Shown here: one piece after another, positions 51,464 to 63,086 of the stretch
Position numbering within the stretch: the first letter of the stretch is position 1
Layout: each line of letters starts with the position of its first letter
Assembly (NCBI GenBank): GCA_965153455.1
Contig: OZ234494.1
Coordinates: forward strand, 22,506,001 to 22,570,000
Reading direction: 5' to 3'
Length of the DNA: 64,000 bases
Source of the DNA: Sphagnum compactum
Lineage: Eukaryota; Bryophyta; Sphagnopsida; Sphagnales
Notes under the pieces: generated by a model
What the model was told of the DNA's origin: nothing
Databases searched by the model: none
The model's input: the letters and a program-made list of their open reading frames with translations, nothing else
Position numbers and translations under genes: made by a program

Positions 51464-53776
51464 CGAATGGAAGAAGCAACTTAAACAGCTACTGCGTCGT
51501 AAGAAACGCACGTACAAAAAGTTGCAAGGGCGACAATTGTGTGCACTAGCAAAGACAGATCCAGCCAGCTTCTGGAGGCAATATTCCAAGACCAAGGAGC
51601 AATCCGTTGCTATCAGCAAAACAGACTTGGTTGTTGGCTTCCAGAAGCTATTGGAAGGATAATGCCCCAGTAATACAGCTGGGGCACAGGGTAGCTCTAC
51701 AGATCAGGGGGTCTTGAACTTGTCACACCCTTTTGCAAGTGATGCTTGCAGCACACTAAACTATGACATAACCTTAGATGAAATTGCGCAAACGTAACAA
51801 GTTTGCTGGCTTAGATGGCATCAAAGCAGAGTTTCTGCTTGATGCTGGCGATATGTTGCATGTACCACTACAGATTGTATTCAACAAGTTGTTGCAACAA
51901 GGTTATTCAGCAAGCTTGTCTACTGGAGTCATTCATGCATTGCACAAGGGTGGTGATGCCTTGCAATTTGAAAACTACAGGGGAATCACAGTGGGTCCTA
52001 TATTAGCTAAGGTGTTTGCCATGATTCTTGAGGCACGGTTGAGCAGCTGGGCAGAAAAGAGGGGCCAACGTGCCAGGGGATAGGCTGGTTTTAGGAAAGA
52101 TTTCCGCACCACGGATAACCTGTACATTTTGCGAACGCTCATTGAACAGAGCATTCACAAACGCAAAAAGGTGTACTGTTGTTTTGTGGACTTCCGCAAA
52201 GCTTTTGATACAGTGCCCCGTGATCTGCTATGGCAAGTGCTAGATGAGATGGGAATTGTGGGTCGCTTCATGCAGTGTCTACAGAGCATGTATAGCCAGG
52301 ATAGCATCAGAGTTATGCATCCAACAGAAGGGCTATCAGCCCGGTTCCCATGTGGCATTGGGGTCAAACAAGGCTGTCCACTGAGTCCACTGCTTTTTGG
52401 ACTCTACCTTGATGGACTTGAGAAACATCTAGATGCACTTGAGGGCGACAGCCCGCCACAGCTGGCAGACATAATAGTCAAATTACTGCTGTATGCCAAT
52501 GATCTGGCATTGATGTCAGAAACCCCACAAGGGTTGCAGAAACAAATAAATGATTTGTCTGAGTTTTGTGTTGACCGACAATTCGTCATCAATGTGAGCA
52601 AGACCAAGGTGGTGGTGTTTGAGAAACACCGCAGTGTAGCGCCAGAGTTCACATACAGAGGGACAACCATTGAGCGGGTTCAATCATTCAGATACTTGGG
52701 CTTAGAGTTACATAGTACAAAAGGCATGGCAGTAGCCATAGCCAAATTGACTGCTGCTGGGAAGAAGGCACTGTTTACATTACGCAACAGATGCAATGAT
52801 CTGAGCATAATAGATCCGGAAGTAATGTGTCAGTTGTTCGACTCACTGGTATGCCCAGTACTGAGCTATGCATGCGAGGTGTGGACGGTTGTACAGGGGC
52901 GAAAGGGTTGCAACAAGCAGAACAAGTACATAGAATGTTCCTAAGAGGAATATTAGGGGTCAATAAAACAACAAGCACTTTTGTTGTGTTGGGGGAGTTT
53001 GGAAGGTATCCATTAGAATATTTCTGGTGGCAACAAACTCTCAAGTATTATGATAGGCTATGGAAATCCACAGCAGATCGTCTATTGTACTATGCCTACC
53101 AGACCTAGATCCAGATGCTCAGCATGCTCAATGATAACCAACAATGTTGGCTCCGGAACGTGCAGTTGTGGCTTAAAGACCAAGGTGTTGAGGTTCTCTA
53201 TGCTAATATCAAGTGTGCTATAACAAGTGCACAAGCTTCTTACCTAGAATCTACTTATGGTGAACAGGCCAAAACCAAAAGTAGCAGATTACGTACATAC
53301 CAGCTGATGAACACAAGCTGTACAACAGAATTTGGATACCCATATGCACATCAGAGGTATTTGCAAGTGATCACAAATGTTCAGCTCAGGCAATCTTTGT
53401 CAAGGTTCAAATGTTCAAACCATCGTTTGGAGGTAGAGTGTGGCAGGCATGCAAAGCCTGAGAGTGTCCCGAGGAGAGATAGGATTTGTCGTCTATGTTC
53501 CCTAGGAGCTGTTGAAGATGAAGACCACTTGTTGTTAATGTGCCCAGCTCACCATGACATTCGTTGCAAGTTTAGTCAACAGTTAGGGAAACAATTGACA
53601 CTGTGCAACTTACTTCCTGAATTGATGAATTTGGCTAATCAGAAAGCGGTAGCTTTGTACTTCGTTTCTTGCCTAGACAACAGGAGTGTTTTGCTCAAGT
53701 CAACTATGTAATTGTCGTCAAATGGATCTCTCTGGTCTGGGTATTGACGTTAAATTAAAAGAAAGAAAGAAAGAAA
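51464..53776 (+). mobile_element. 5'-truncated, inactive LINE with target-site duplication
   Basis: A 10-bp direct repeat (gactaccacg) at 51454-51463 and 53777-53786 brackets the element. The 3' end is an A-rich (gaaa)n tail. The plus-strand coding region is RT only: a linker, FENYRGITVG, AGFRKDFRTTDNLYIL, motif A FVDFRKAFDTVPRDLLW, motif B GVKQGCPLSPLLFG, then LLYANDLALMS where a YADD catalytic box is expected. A thumb region follows, then a C-terminal Cys/His motif (RICRLCS...EDEDHLLLMCP). Frames are broken at about 51660-51775 and 52081 (stop), at about 52890 (frameshift) and at 53106 (stop). The endonuclease part is absent, consistent with 5' truncation during reverse transcription. The style of the RT differs from plant L1 and RTE. 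Confidence 0.9.
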
Positions 53777-53786
53777 GACTACCACG

Positions 53787-54900
53787 GCAAGGATATTGTG
53801 TTTAGATTCATTATAGAGTTATAGTAGTTGAAGGGATTTTGGCCCCTAGGTAATAATAGGTCTATTTTTATATGAGGATTTTTGAAAGATGATTTTGGAA
53901 AGGCTTGTGTTGAAACTTGAAATTAGTTATAGAATTATAATAATATCTTGGAGGATTTTGGTTTACTTTAAAGATTTTTTTTTTGAAGATTCTATTTTTG
54001 CACGGTGAAAAATTTAAATTTTTATAATTCTTCTTTTGCATTAAGATATATATATTTTTTAATCTAAATGTCAAGGCCACAGTGTGACAAACCCCTTGTT
54101 TATTTTTAGTTTGTGATGTAGCCACACTGGCAAGCGTCCACAAGATGAATTAGCCAAAATAGCCAAATTCCATTACATGTTAGAGAGGAAAGTAGAAAAA
54201 TTTAAGAATCCTGCTTTATTTTAGCCACCTACTTGGAACCTATTGTCTAAATATGGTGATTTCCCCGGGGAAAAAAAATTCCTGGAAATCCGGCGACTAC
54301 TATGGTGCATTTTTTATTTCCACAAAGAATGAATCCTTTGTATGTATGGATTTTCTTTTATCTGACCTTCATTGGCTAGCAAGAAGTTAGGAACTTGTCA
54401 CCATTTTTGCCCTTGGCTTATGGCGTGCCGGACTTACGTGAGAAGGAACAATTTTTCACATTAGGTCGTTGACTAACTTGTCCTTATATGAGCACAATAG
54501 GCTTAGGTGGAGGTGTGCCGTTTCTTCTTGCGTAAAAGAGCCTCGGAGAGCTCTTCCATGAAGAAGAAGAAGTGATTTTTGAAGTGCATCTCAAGGCAAA
54601 AAAAAGCCCAAAAAAAAGTTCGGAACCAAATTCCATGCAGATCTTTTTGCCCACCCAAGTTTAGTGAATTACGATACCAGGAGTGACGAACTAATGAAGG
54701 GCTGGCGCCCTACCCGGTTCAGTTGCACTTAGGCATGTGGTGAATAGGTGCCCCCCTAGACGACTATAGTGATAACCAGTTCTACCAGGGCCTATTTCAG
54801 AAGGGCTATTCCGTGTCCGTTCGTTCACATCTAAAGTTCATTCTCCACAGTCACTGCACATTACAAGTGAAAATTATCACACCAAATGTGGACCAGCAGA
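53787..54900. other. Intergenic DNA, nothing recognised
   Basis: 54400-54830 is less AT-rich than its surroundings and contains short palindromic words (for example agctct), but I recognise no RNA gene or element. Confidence 0.45.
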
Positions 54901-55289
54901 TGGCTACGTAAGCCGGCCACAGTTGAACCAAGTGCCCACCAGTGCACCATCAAGGATGGATGATATGTGATCCGGAAACAATTTTCTGTTGGGTTCCAGT
55001 TCCCTAGCTATCCATGGTGGTGGTTAGCTCAGTTGGTTGATTTACTACCTACCAACTAGGTAAATAGTAAAAACAGCCCCTACTTACCATGTGTAAACTA
55101 TTTACATACCTAGCAATACACTATTTTTGTTACTTACCTGTCTATATGTTTAACCTACTTCTTATAGAATTGGGTACCAAGATGAAACCGGGTGGTAACT
55201 CAGTTGAGGATCATCCACCACTGAGTCATAACAGGCATCCAGTGGATGGTGCGCTGGTGGGTGCTGGTTCACTGTGGCCACGTTAGCCA
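54901..55289. mobile_element. MITE-like element with terminal inverted repeats, 389 bp
   Basis: The left end (tggctacgtaagccggccac, then agttgaacca, then gtgcccaccagtgcacc) is the imperfect reverse complement of the right end (ggtgcgctggtgggtgctgg, then ttcactgtggcc, then acgttagcca). The inverted match covers about 55 bp. The trinucleotide aga flanks both sides (54898-54900 and 55290-55292). The inside has no coding capacity. A diverged copy lies at 19342-19773. Superfamily is not assigned; a 3-bp target duplication is compatible with PIF/Harbinger or CACTA types. Confidence 0.78.
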
Positions 55290-55292
55290 AGA

Positions 55293-56384
55293 CGACGGGA
55301 AAAAAAAGAGATCAGGGTAGCACCATTTGAGCAAAGGGCATTCCCAAAATAAGCAAACCCTCGAGCCAATGCCGGAGTGTGAATTCTTTCTGCTTTTCAA
55401 AATGCCATGCCTTAGGTGGAGGAAAAGTCGAACTTAATAACGTTCCGTCCATATACTGGCACTGAAATGGGTTGCATAAAAGGCAAATTATGACTTACTA
55501 TGGCACGGGCCTTTGATTTTGTTGATAACCTCCGGTTCTGGGTTCTTTTTAACCTGGAAATCAGCGGACCTCTGTTTTGGGTATTTTGAAGATTTCCAGT
55601 CTCACAAAACCTTCAGTTCCGTGCTAGGTTTTTTGAAAATTTTCAAAGAGCTGGCAGTTTTCATGAAAGAACCGTCAAAGAGTCAGCAAAGTTCTTTGGC
55701 CCAATTCGATTTTTTAAGAAGCTTGGTGAAGGGTCCAAACCGGGTCTATGATTTTTGAGAACAACCGGCCTAAGGTCAGAACGAACTGGTTCTTTGATTT
55801 TTGAAAACCTCTTGGCAAGAATATACATATATATACACCTAACCTTACTGAATGGTTACTGGTTGCAAAACAGAGAGAACTGCCCAACAATGGAGATTAC
55901 TGCAAAGCGTTTTGCCCAAGAAGAACATTTTGTCAATGAAGGTGACAAAATGGAATGCACAATGGACCACATTGACCACCGTACGTCATTCTCTGGAAGT
56001 CTCGGATTTTGATTGATGGGGATATGGGATGAAGTTGTATAGGTTTCTTTACAGACAGACCCTGACTTATGTCATGAGGATTGAATCGCGCTGCTGCATC
56101 CGTTCTGTGGAGTCGTGATGCTCGAATCATGCTGCCTCCATTCTGCAAAAACCTAAGTCAACAATTGCAATATGATGAATATTTGACATTAAGGTGAGCC
56201 ACGAAACGTTGAAAATTTGCTTTTCACACAGTTTCAAACAGAGAATTTTACTTCAATTTCCTTTGCCTCATCACCATTGACGGCCTTTCTGATGGCAGCT
56301 GATTGTCCAAGCGCAAACATTATTTAAACCATAAAGTTATCCGTAAAGTCACCCTCTCTTTCACCCCCCATCCCCTTTTTCAGT
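55293..56384. other. Intergenic DNA, nothing recognised
   Basis: Some 'ttttgaagattt/ttttgaaaattt' words repeat at 55540-55650 and 55790-55810, with cggtt-type words between them. No gene is supported. Confidence 0.45.
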
Positions 56385-56690
56385 GGTATCCACCAAGTAA
56401 GGAAATTTTTATTAAATCTCAGTATGAAATGCTGAAACTCAGCATTCAATGCACAAGGTTCGAGAGTAATTATAGTTGTTGTACAGGTACAAGCAGTGAA
56501 AATATATGTGAGGGCAGTGGAGACGCTCTTGGAAAAATTGGATGAAACTTAGTTTACCCCCAAAATTGGTGGAAAAACTAGTTTGTGTGCCAGTTATTTC
56601 GTTATGTAAAAATTTCATTCCCCGTTACGCATTTATGCAGAAACTGGTCATTCTCGGCTCCTAATCGCCTGACTTTACGAATAAGTTGAA
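56385..56690 (+). repeat. Dispersed repeat family R1, copy 2 of 3
   Basis: It is collinear with 33530-33830 from 'aaggaaatttttattaaatc' through 'cctaatcgcctgactttac'. It contains 'gtgagggcagtggagacgct', which is present in the third copy but absent from the first. Confidence 0.82.
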
Positions 56691-58789
56691 TGCATCCTTA
56701 TTGTTGTGTCCACCGCATAGAGCTAACTATCAAGCGTCAAATGTGACTGATGTAATTAGTCAATACCTTTTCAGTTGCTATCCCTGCTCCTAAAAAGCTA
56801 GGGTAGAATCATCCATCACTGAGCATGTATTACCATGTATTAATTTCTAATAGTTTCCTTGTTCCTTAATCAAATTGAGTGATTTTGGTGACATTGGATG
56901 CACACACTGGAGGGCTACAAAATGCTCTTTGAGCGTCAGAAGTAATGGAGCAACCTCTCAATACCCAACCGAGCAACAAAGTTTTTCTTTTCAATTTTGT
57001 TTTGTATCTGAACTTGTATTTTCCACAAGAAAAAGAATCAAATTTCACTACATGCCACATATAAAAGTAATTTTTAAAAATAATATCCTTCATATTTCCT
57101 AGCTACATGCTAGAACCCAATAGAAAAATATAACTGTTTTCAAACAAAAAACATAGTTTTCACCATTTTGAAACTTTTTTGGATTAATTGACGAAATTTA
57201 GCCAAAGAGAAAAAAAGTGACTAAGGACTAACCTTTTTTTCATGTGAAATTTTGCATCGTTGCAATGTTTTTGGGTCACAAATTCGATAATTTTTTATTT
57301 TAAATCGCCAAAAAAAAATCTGGAAATCACCACATGTTTATACATGCTTCAAAATATATAGCACAAAATATATATGAATGTTTATTTTTTCCTTTTGTAT
57401 TTCGTTAATAAATTAACTTATGGATGATTGGCAACTTGATTACATCACAAAACTGAGATAAAACGAACTTTAATGAGGACCACAGGCCCTTCTTCCCCCT
57501 AAACCAACCCCTTCATTCTTCCCCCTAAAACCCACCTTGCAACCTTCTTCCCCCTTTTAACCTCACCATCGTATACCCCTTTCTTTCTCACATTTCTCCC
57601 CATCAGTAGCCTAGTGGGTGATCACCATCATCACAAGCTTGTGGCAACCACTGCCAACAAGCTTATTGTTTGTTTTTCCTTGTTACACCATCACAAGCAA
57701 AGCAAGCTAGTAATAGTCACAAAAGCACTCTCTCTTTCAAACCTCATTTTATCCCCTTCTCTCACCTCTTGCACCATTGCTAGAAATAGCCATAGAATGA
57801 TGGTTTAGTTAGTGGGTAAATGATGTTGGAAAGGCTCAGTAGTTTACAAGTCAGCAACAACAATTGAAGTGATTACTTTGTCATGTTCTCCAAATCACAT
57901 TAGTTGTGAATTATGGGTTTTCATAGTGTTTTGTTGCTGGACAAAACCCTAATTAGTTACATTCAGAAAACCTGAATTAAGATTTGGGTTTGCACTAGAT
58001 GTGATGTTACATTATTGATGTTTAGAAACATCTCGATAAACTTTTAGGTTTTAGTAGTACCGATGGATGTGTTGGTTCAATTTAGGTGGTCATTGTTCAA
58101 TCACAAAAATTAATAATAATGTCACCATATTATTCTTGTTCAAGAAATGTAACATTTTGACATTCATATTATAACATGGCTTATGGATTAGGAAATTTCT
58201 TATCATGGAACAAGATTGAACCAAACAACATTAAATAATCGACATGCAAGTCATCTGTGAAACATACTTATGATTACATGAAATGACTAACATGTATGAT
58301 GAAGTGCACAAGGTTCTTCCATAAGGGACAATGTGCTTTGGATGGGACAAAGGGGTGTGTGTACCCATTGCAAGTTGGAACGACTATCCAAAAATTAGTT
58401 CATTGTTCATCAACAAAAAACACTCAAAAGGTCATAACATCCTAGTTACGTAGAGTCAAATGAACAATTGACCAAACATGCTTTTCAAATTCTTTAGAGA
58501 CCACAAGATATATTATAGATAAAACCCAAGAAACAAGCCATTAAGACATGTGGCAACATAAGGGGTCAAACAAAGAAACTACTAATGAATGATTCAACAG
58601 AAGACGCTAACAAAATCCAAACATAGTTACAGAAAGAGGACAAAGAAATTTCAAAGATATCAACAAATGGGACCAACAAAAGAATGGTGCAAAAGTTGGT
58701 TACAATATAAAAAATATACAAAGTCGTCATGTCTTCACCCTATCTTTGGGCCTCCTTTCAACCCTTAACCCCTATTTTAGTGGAATATC
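56691..58789. other. Intergenic DNA, nothing recognised
   Basis: 57485-57570 has repeated 'cttcttccccctaaa' words on the plus strand. No coding frame has family features. Confidence 0.45.
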
Positions 58790-58975
58790 CGTAAAGTCAT
58801 GAAATATTATTAAATCTCAGTATGAAATGCTAAAACTCAGTATGAAATGTCGAATCTCATCATTTAATGCACAAGGTTCGTGAGGAATTATAGTAGATAT
58901 ACAAGTAGGAACAGTGAAAATCTATGTAGCAACAGTGGAGGAGCTCAGGAAAAAAAGAAAGGCAGGGCGAAACTT
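58790..58975 (+). repeat. Dispersed repeat family R1, copy 3 of 3 (partial)
   Basis: It shares 'attaaatctcagtatgaaat', 'tttaatgcacaaggttcg' and 'aacagtgaaaatctatgt' with the other copies. It has an internal duplication of 'cagtatgaaatg'. The second half of the family is missing. Confidence 0.75.
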
Positions 58976-60941
58976 TAGAAACCATCAATTTTGATGATTC
59001 ATTGGGTCTCACCCCTCCTTGAATGCTAATTAACCTTTTTGCAGGTTTTTTTTAAATTTCACCCTATGTATGACCAAAATCAGGGTCTTGGTGTTGTTTT
59101 TTCCTGACTTTATAAATATTTCTAATATGTCTGTAACTTTCTAGAACACAATAAATTTCACAAGAGTGTAACAAATCTTGTCTTTTTGTTAAGCCCTGTC
59201 CCAGGACTCTCGCATCAGTATTGCTATTTCAATTTTTGCTTTAAATTAGTCAGTTTCACATGAGGAGAACTAACTTTGTTGTTAGCTAGTTTCAAACTAG
59301 AAAAAATGGCTTTTATGTTATGTAGTTTCATATTAGGAGAACAAGATTTTTTGTTAGTCGGTTTCAGACTAGAAAAAATAGTTTTTTTATTACGTTGGAA
59401 GTTAAGGTTAGGGTTTTAGTTATTAGGGTTTAGTTTAGGGTTAGACGGTTAAAGGTGGCAACTATCCCTTGTGTGGAGTCTATTGTTGCCATTGTCACGT
59501 TTGGTCACAGGTGAATGGGAACTTGTGGAGGCAGGAAGAAGAGCTACAGAGGTTGCGGAAGTTGGTTTAATTCACCATTAGAAGTGTTTGGAATGAAGAA
59601 AAGGTGCGATGGTTGCAACAAGAACTATTGACCGCCTCTACAAGGTTTGGGTAAGTGTTTGCAGCAAAGAAGAACTATAGTGGTTGCAGCAACAACTATC
59701 AACGGCCTCATCATTGTCCACGTTTCATTTGAGGTAAGCAATTGTGTCCAATTTTATGAGGAGTCATTAAGATACTTAATTTTTTTTGTGACATTGCCAA
59801 TTGACCAATGAACAACGTTTCATCTAATTCTAATTGCTAAATTTTAACTAAAAACGTAAGTAGTTAGAACTTAAAGGTGAGTGCACAAGGATACTCAATC
59901 CTTTACTATCGGTTTCTGGAGCTCCTATAGTAATAGTAATTAGGTGTGACCAGACCTTTAACTATAACCGCATAACAACTTAGTTGGTGCATGTTCAATC
60001 TTGTTTGAGTAGATCTGTTGGCACCCCAACAAGGGTTGTTAGTTTCTGTTGTTGTTGCATTTCTGCTACAGCATCAATAGCAGTCTAGCTTATTCTAGAG
60101 ATTGCATGATATGGATTAACGCTTATTAATTATTGACATTGTTTTATGTATGGCTATTGTGGAGTGCCAATGTTATTGTTGATACACCCGCACATGTCGT
60201 GTTTTGTTAACAAGTGAGGTTTTGTAGCAGTCGATCATCCCTTGTTGTAGTTCGACAAAGTCATGAATTTGCAATTTTGAGTTTCAATTTCAACATTGCT
60301 TTTGCACATTTTTGTGTTTGATCCAATTAGAGGATCAAACGTCTAGTAGCTAAAGGCATTGAACTAGATCCAGAAATAAGCTGGATCGTAAGTATTCTAA
60401 ATAATTTTTGTGTGAAATGTTAAGGTGGTGGATATGCAGGAGAATGTACCATTGTTTGATAATGTTAATTGATCTCTTCTTTGAGACTCAAAGTTGAACT
60501 ATTGAACTATTGATAACCTCAACTTGCTCATTGATAGAATGTTTCTCGTGATTTTAGAAATCTTTTACTATGAGTTCAAATGTTTGAGGGATGAATTTGA
60601 AGAGTCTTGATTCAAATTGCAGAGCCAATAGTCTTTCATGTGATTTCATTTATGTTTAATCTACCCTATGGAAGTGGTTTTGACATTGCAAAATCAAAGA
60701 TAATTTTTATGATCTAGGGTTTATGTTATGTTGACCATGCTAGAAATAAATATATGTTCATTGTGGTGGAAGGATCCAGAATGTTTCATGGAAATGCAGA
60801 GGTGGGTATTTGCATTGAAATTTAGAACTAATGTTGTAGGCAGCATATTTTAAGGTTTTTTTGTTGCCTAATTCATAAATGCATTTGTCTTAGGTGAATT
60901 TATTTAATGGTGGAAAGATGTTTTGTCATTGGGAAGGCTAC
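58976..60941. other. Intergenic DNA with a local duplication
   Basis: 'ggttgcaacaagaactattg' near 59612 and 'ggttgcagcaacaactatca' near 59682 are a diverged tandem duplication of about 70 bp. 'gttagttggtttcaaactag' type words repeat at 59240-59380. No gene is supported. Confidence 0.45.
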
Positions 60942-60944
60942 TAT

Positions 60945-63083
60945 CATTATAAGAAATCACAGATTTTTTGATCGGGAATTTCGATCAAAAAAAGTCCCAT
61001 ATGGTTTTTTTGACCCTATGTCCAACTTGACCAAAGTGTCATTTTGGACAAATCAATTTGGACCCAACTGTTTTGACTAAGTTTTTTAGGTTGGTTTTTT
61101 TTACTAGGTTTTTGACTAGGTTTTTTAACTAAACCACCATGACAATAATATAATTTGGGGAGCGTCCAAAAATAAATATTATTTAAATTATTTTATTTGA
61201 AATAAATATGAAAATATTAATTAATTACCCTACCTACCTACTTAATTAATAAACCTAATAATTAATGCCAAAAAAATATTTATTCATCTAAGTACCAACC
61301 TTATGTCCTAGGCTTAAGCTAAGCCACCTAACTTAGCCACCTAGGCTAGACCAAGCCACTTAAGCTAGGCCAAGCCCCCTAGGTTAGGTCAAGCCCCCTA
61401 GGCTAGGCCAAGTAGCTTAGGCTAGGTGGTTTAGTAACTTTTGCAACCTAGGCTACCTAATTAAGTCACCTAAGTAGCCAAAGTAGCCTAGGTTGCAAGT
61501 GTGGGGATTTGAAATCCTCGCCTCCACATGGAGGAATCAAGTCTTTCATCATCGCACCACCACCCCATAAAAATAACATATTTCTAATGAACATGATTTT
61601 GGACCAACATATTGTAATCAATTTCCATGAATTTTTTTTGAGATGCAATTTATATTAAATGAACTTGAATTTTTTACATTATTTACATAAATAAGTAGGT
61701 AATAGGTAGGGTAGCCTAAGTAAATAGGAGGTACCTATTAATAAATGCATGTACTTAAGTGACATGAAAGTTATAATTTACTGGGCCTTATAGGTACCTA
61801 CTAGGGTTATGTTTTTACCTATCTAGTAAGTTATCTATGCCTATGTTATTTAATAAACTATGTAGGTACCTACTAACCTATTAATAAACCTAGCTTATAC
61901 GTACTAAGTAGGTAGCCTAGCTTATTAGGTAGGTATAGGGTTAGGTGGCATAGCCTAGGTTAGCTACATACCTAATAGGCCTAAGTAGCCTAAGTTAAAT
62001 TACGTACCTACTTAGTAGGCTTAGGTGGTGTAACCTTGGTTAGTTATATACCTAGTAGGCGTAAGTAGCTTATGTTAAGCTACGTACCTACCTAGTAAGC
62101 TTAGGTGGTTTAAATTAAGCTACATACCTTGTGAGCCTAGGTGGCCTACTAATTAGTAAGATAGGCTACTTATAATGTAATTAATAAAAAAAATTAAAAA
62201 TGAGTGATTAATTATTATAAATTTGAAATAAATAAATAATATCAATGATTAATAATTGATTATTTCTACAAATTATTAATTATTAGTTAATGATTATTCA
62301 ATATAAATGGCTAATTAGTGATTATTTCTTTTGAAATATGAAATATTAAACATTAAATAATAATTTATTATTGATTGCTTATTATGTGTTATTTATATTA
62401 ATTACTCATTATTGATTATTTACTATCAAATATTAACCAAAAATTAGATTAATTTTATAATTTTATCATAATAATTAATCAATTAACAAGTTGATGGACA
62501 AATTAATGATTGGTCATTAATTGACATTTATTTGGTTACTAATTAATTATATAAAATAATAATAATAAATTATTGAGTATCAACTATCAATTATTAAATA
62601 TTAACTAATTAATATACTAAGTTTAAGTACTTACATGTGCCTAAAGATAACATGTAAGTAGCCTATTAAATTTTATAAATAGCTATTAAGTGCAATATGC
62701 CTAAGCTACGGCCTACTAGTTATGAACTTAGGTTTGGTATGTACCCTATGCAAAATAAACTTGTAAGTTAAATAACCAAATTAGTATGGTTGATTTGACT
62801 AAGTGTCAAATTAGAATAGTTTATTTAACTACCTGTAAATCACAATGGCCATTAAATATGGTCAATTGACTAAGCTTTGGTCATCTTAGTGGACCTTTGG
62901 CCTTTTTGACCAGATGTTTAATTTGTCACATGGTCAAAAAAATCATTTTAATCAAATGTCTCATTCAAAAATAATTCATGTCTTTCGTGCCCCAAACCTT
63001 TAGTCAAAACAACCATCCCCGTTGGTCAATGTGGACATTTCAATCAAGTTGGACCTTCTAAAATGTCACATTTTCTTGTAGTG
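60945..63083. mobile_element. Non-autonomous CACTA (En/Spm-type) element, 2139 bp
   Basis: The right end reads ...attttcttgtagtg (63070-63083), the reverse complement of CACTACAAGAAAAT, the common plant CACTA terminus. The left end (CATTATAAGAAAT, 60945-60957) is the same motif with C-to-T changes. The 3-bp target duplication TAT lies on both sides (60942-60944 and 63084-63086). Subterminal regions carry many ttgacc/ggtcaa words in both orientations. The interior (about 61230-62170) is an irregular mass of cctag/taggt/cttag words, followed by very AT-rich sequence. A tRNA-like segment sits at 61499-61565 (minus). No transposase coding is present. Confidence 0.85.
61499..61565 (-). other. tRNA-like segment inside the CACTA element
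   Basis: Read on the minus strand the segment has an A-box-like gtggtgcgatgatgaaagac and then, about 25 nt later, gaggatttcaaatcc, close to a B-box/T-arm. The paired cctcc/ggagg lies between them. Related segments occur at 13640-13699 and 25366-25425, both on the minus strand and in the same element family. It is too short and degenerate to be called a functional tRNA. Confidence 0.4.
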
Positions 63084-63086
63084 TAT

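Noticed and set aside
57614-57808. 64-codon frame starting with a His-rich stretch
   Set aside because: It has no homologous motif or splice partner; the composition follows a local CT-rich region.
61499-61565. Functional tRNA gene
   Set aside because: The acceptor stem does not close and the anticodon arm cannot be drawn convincingly, so it is kept only as a tRNA-like module.
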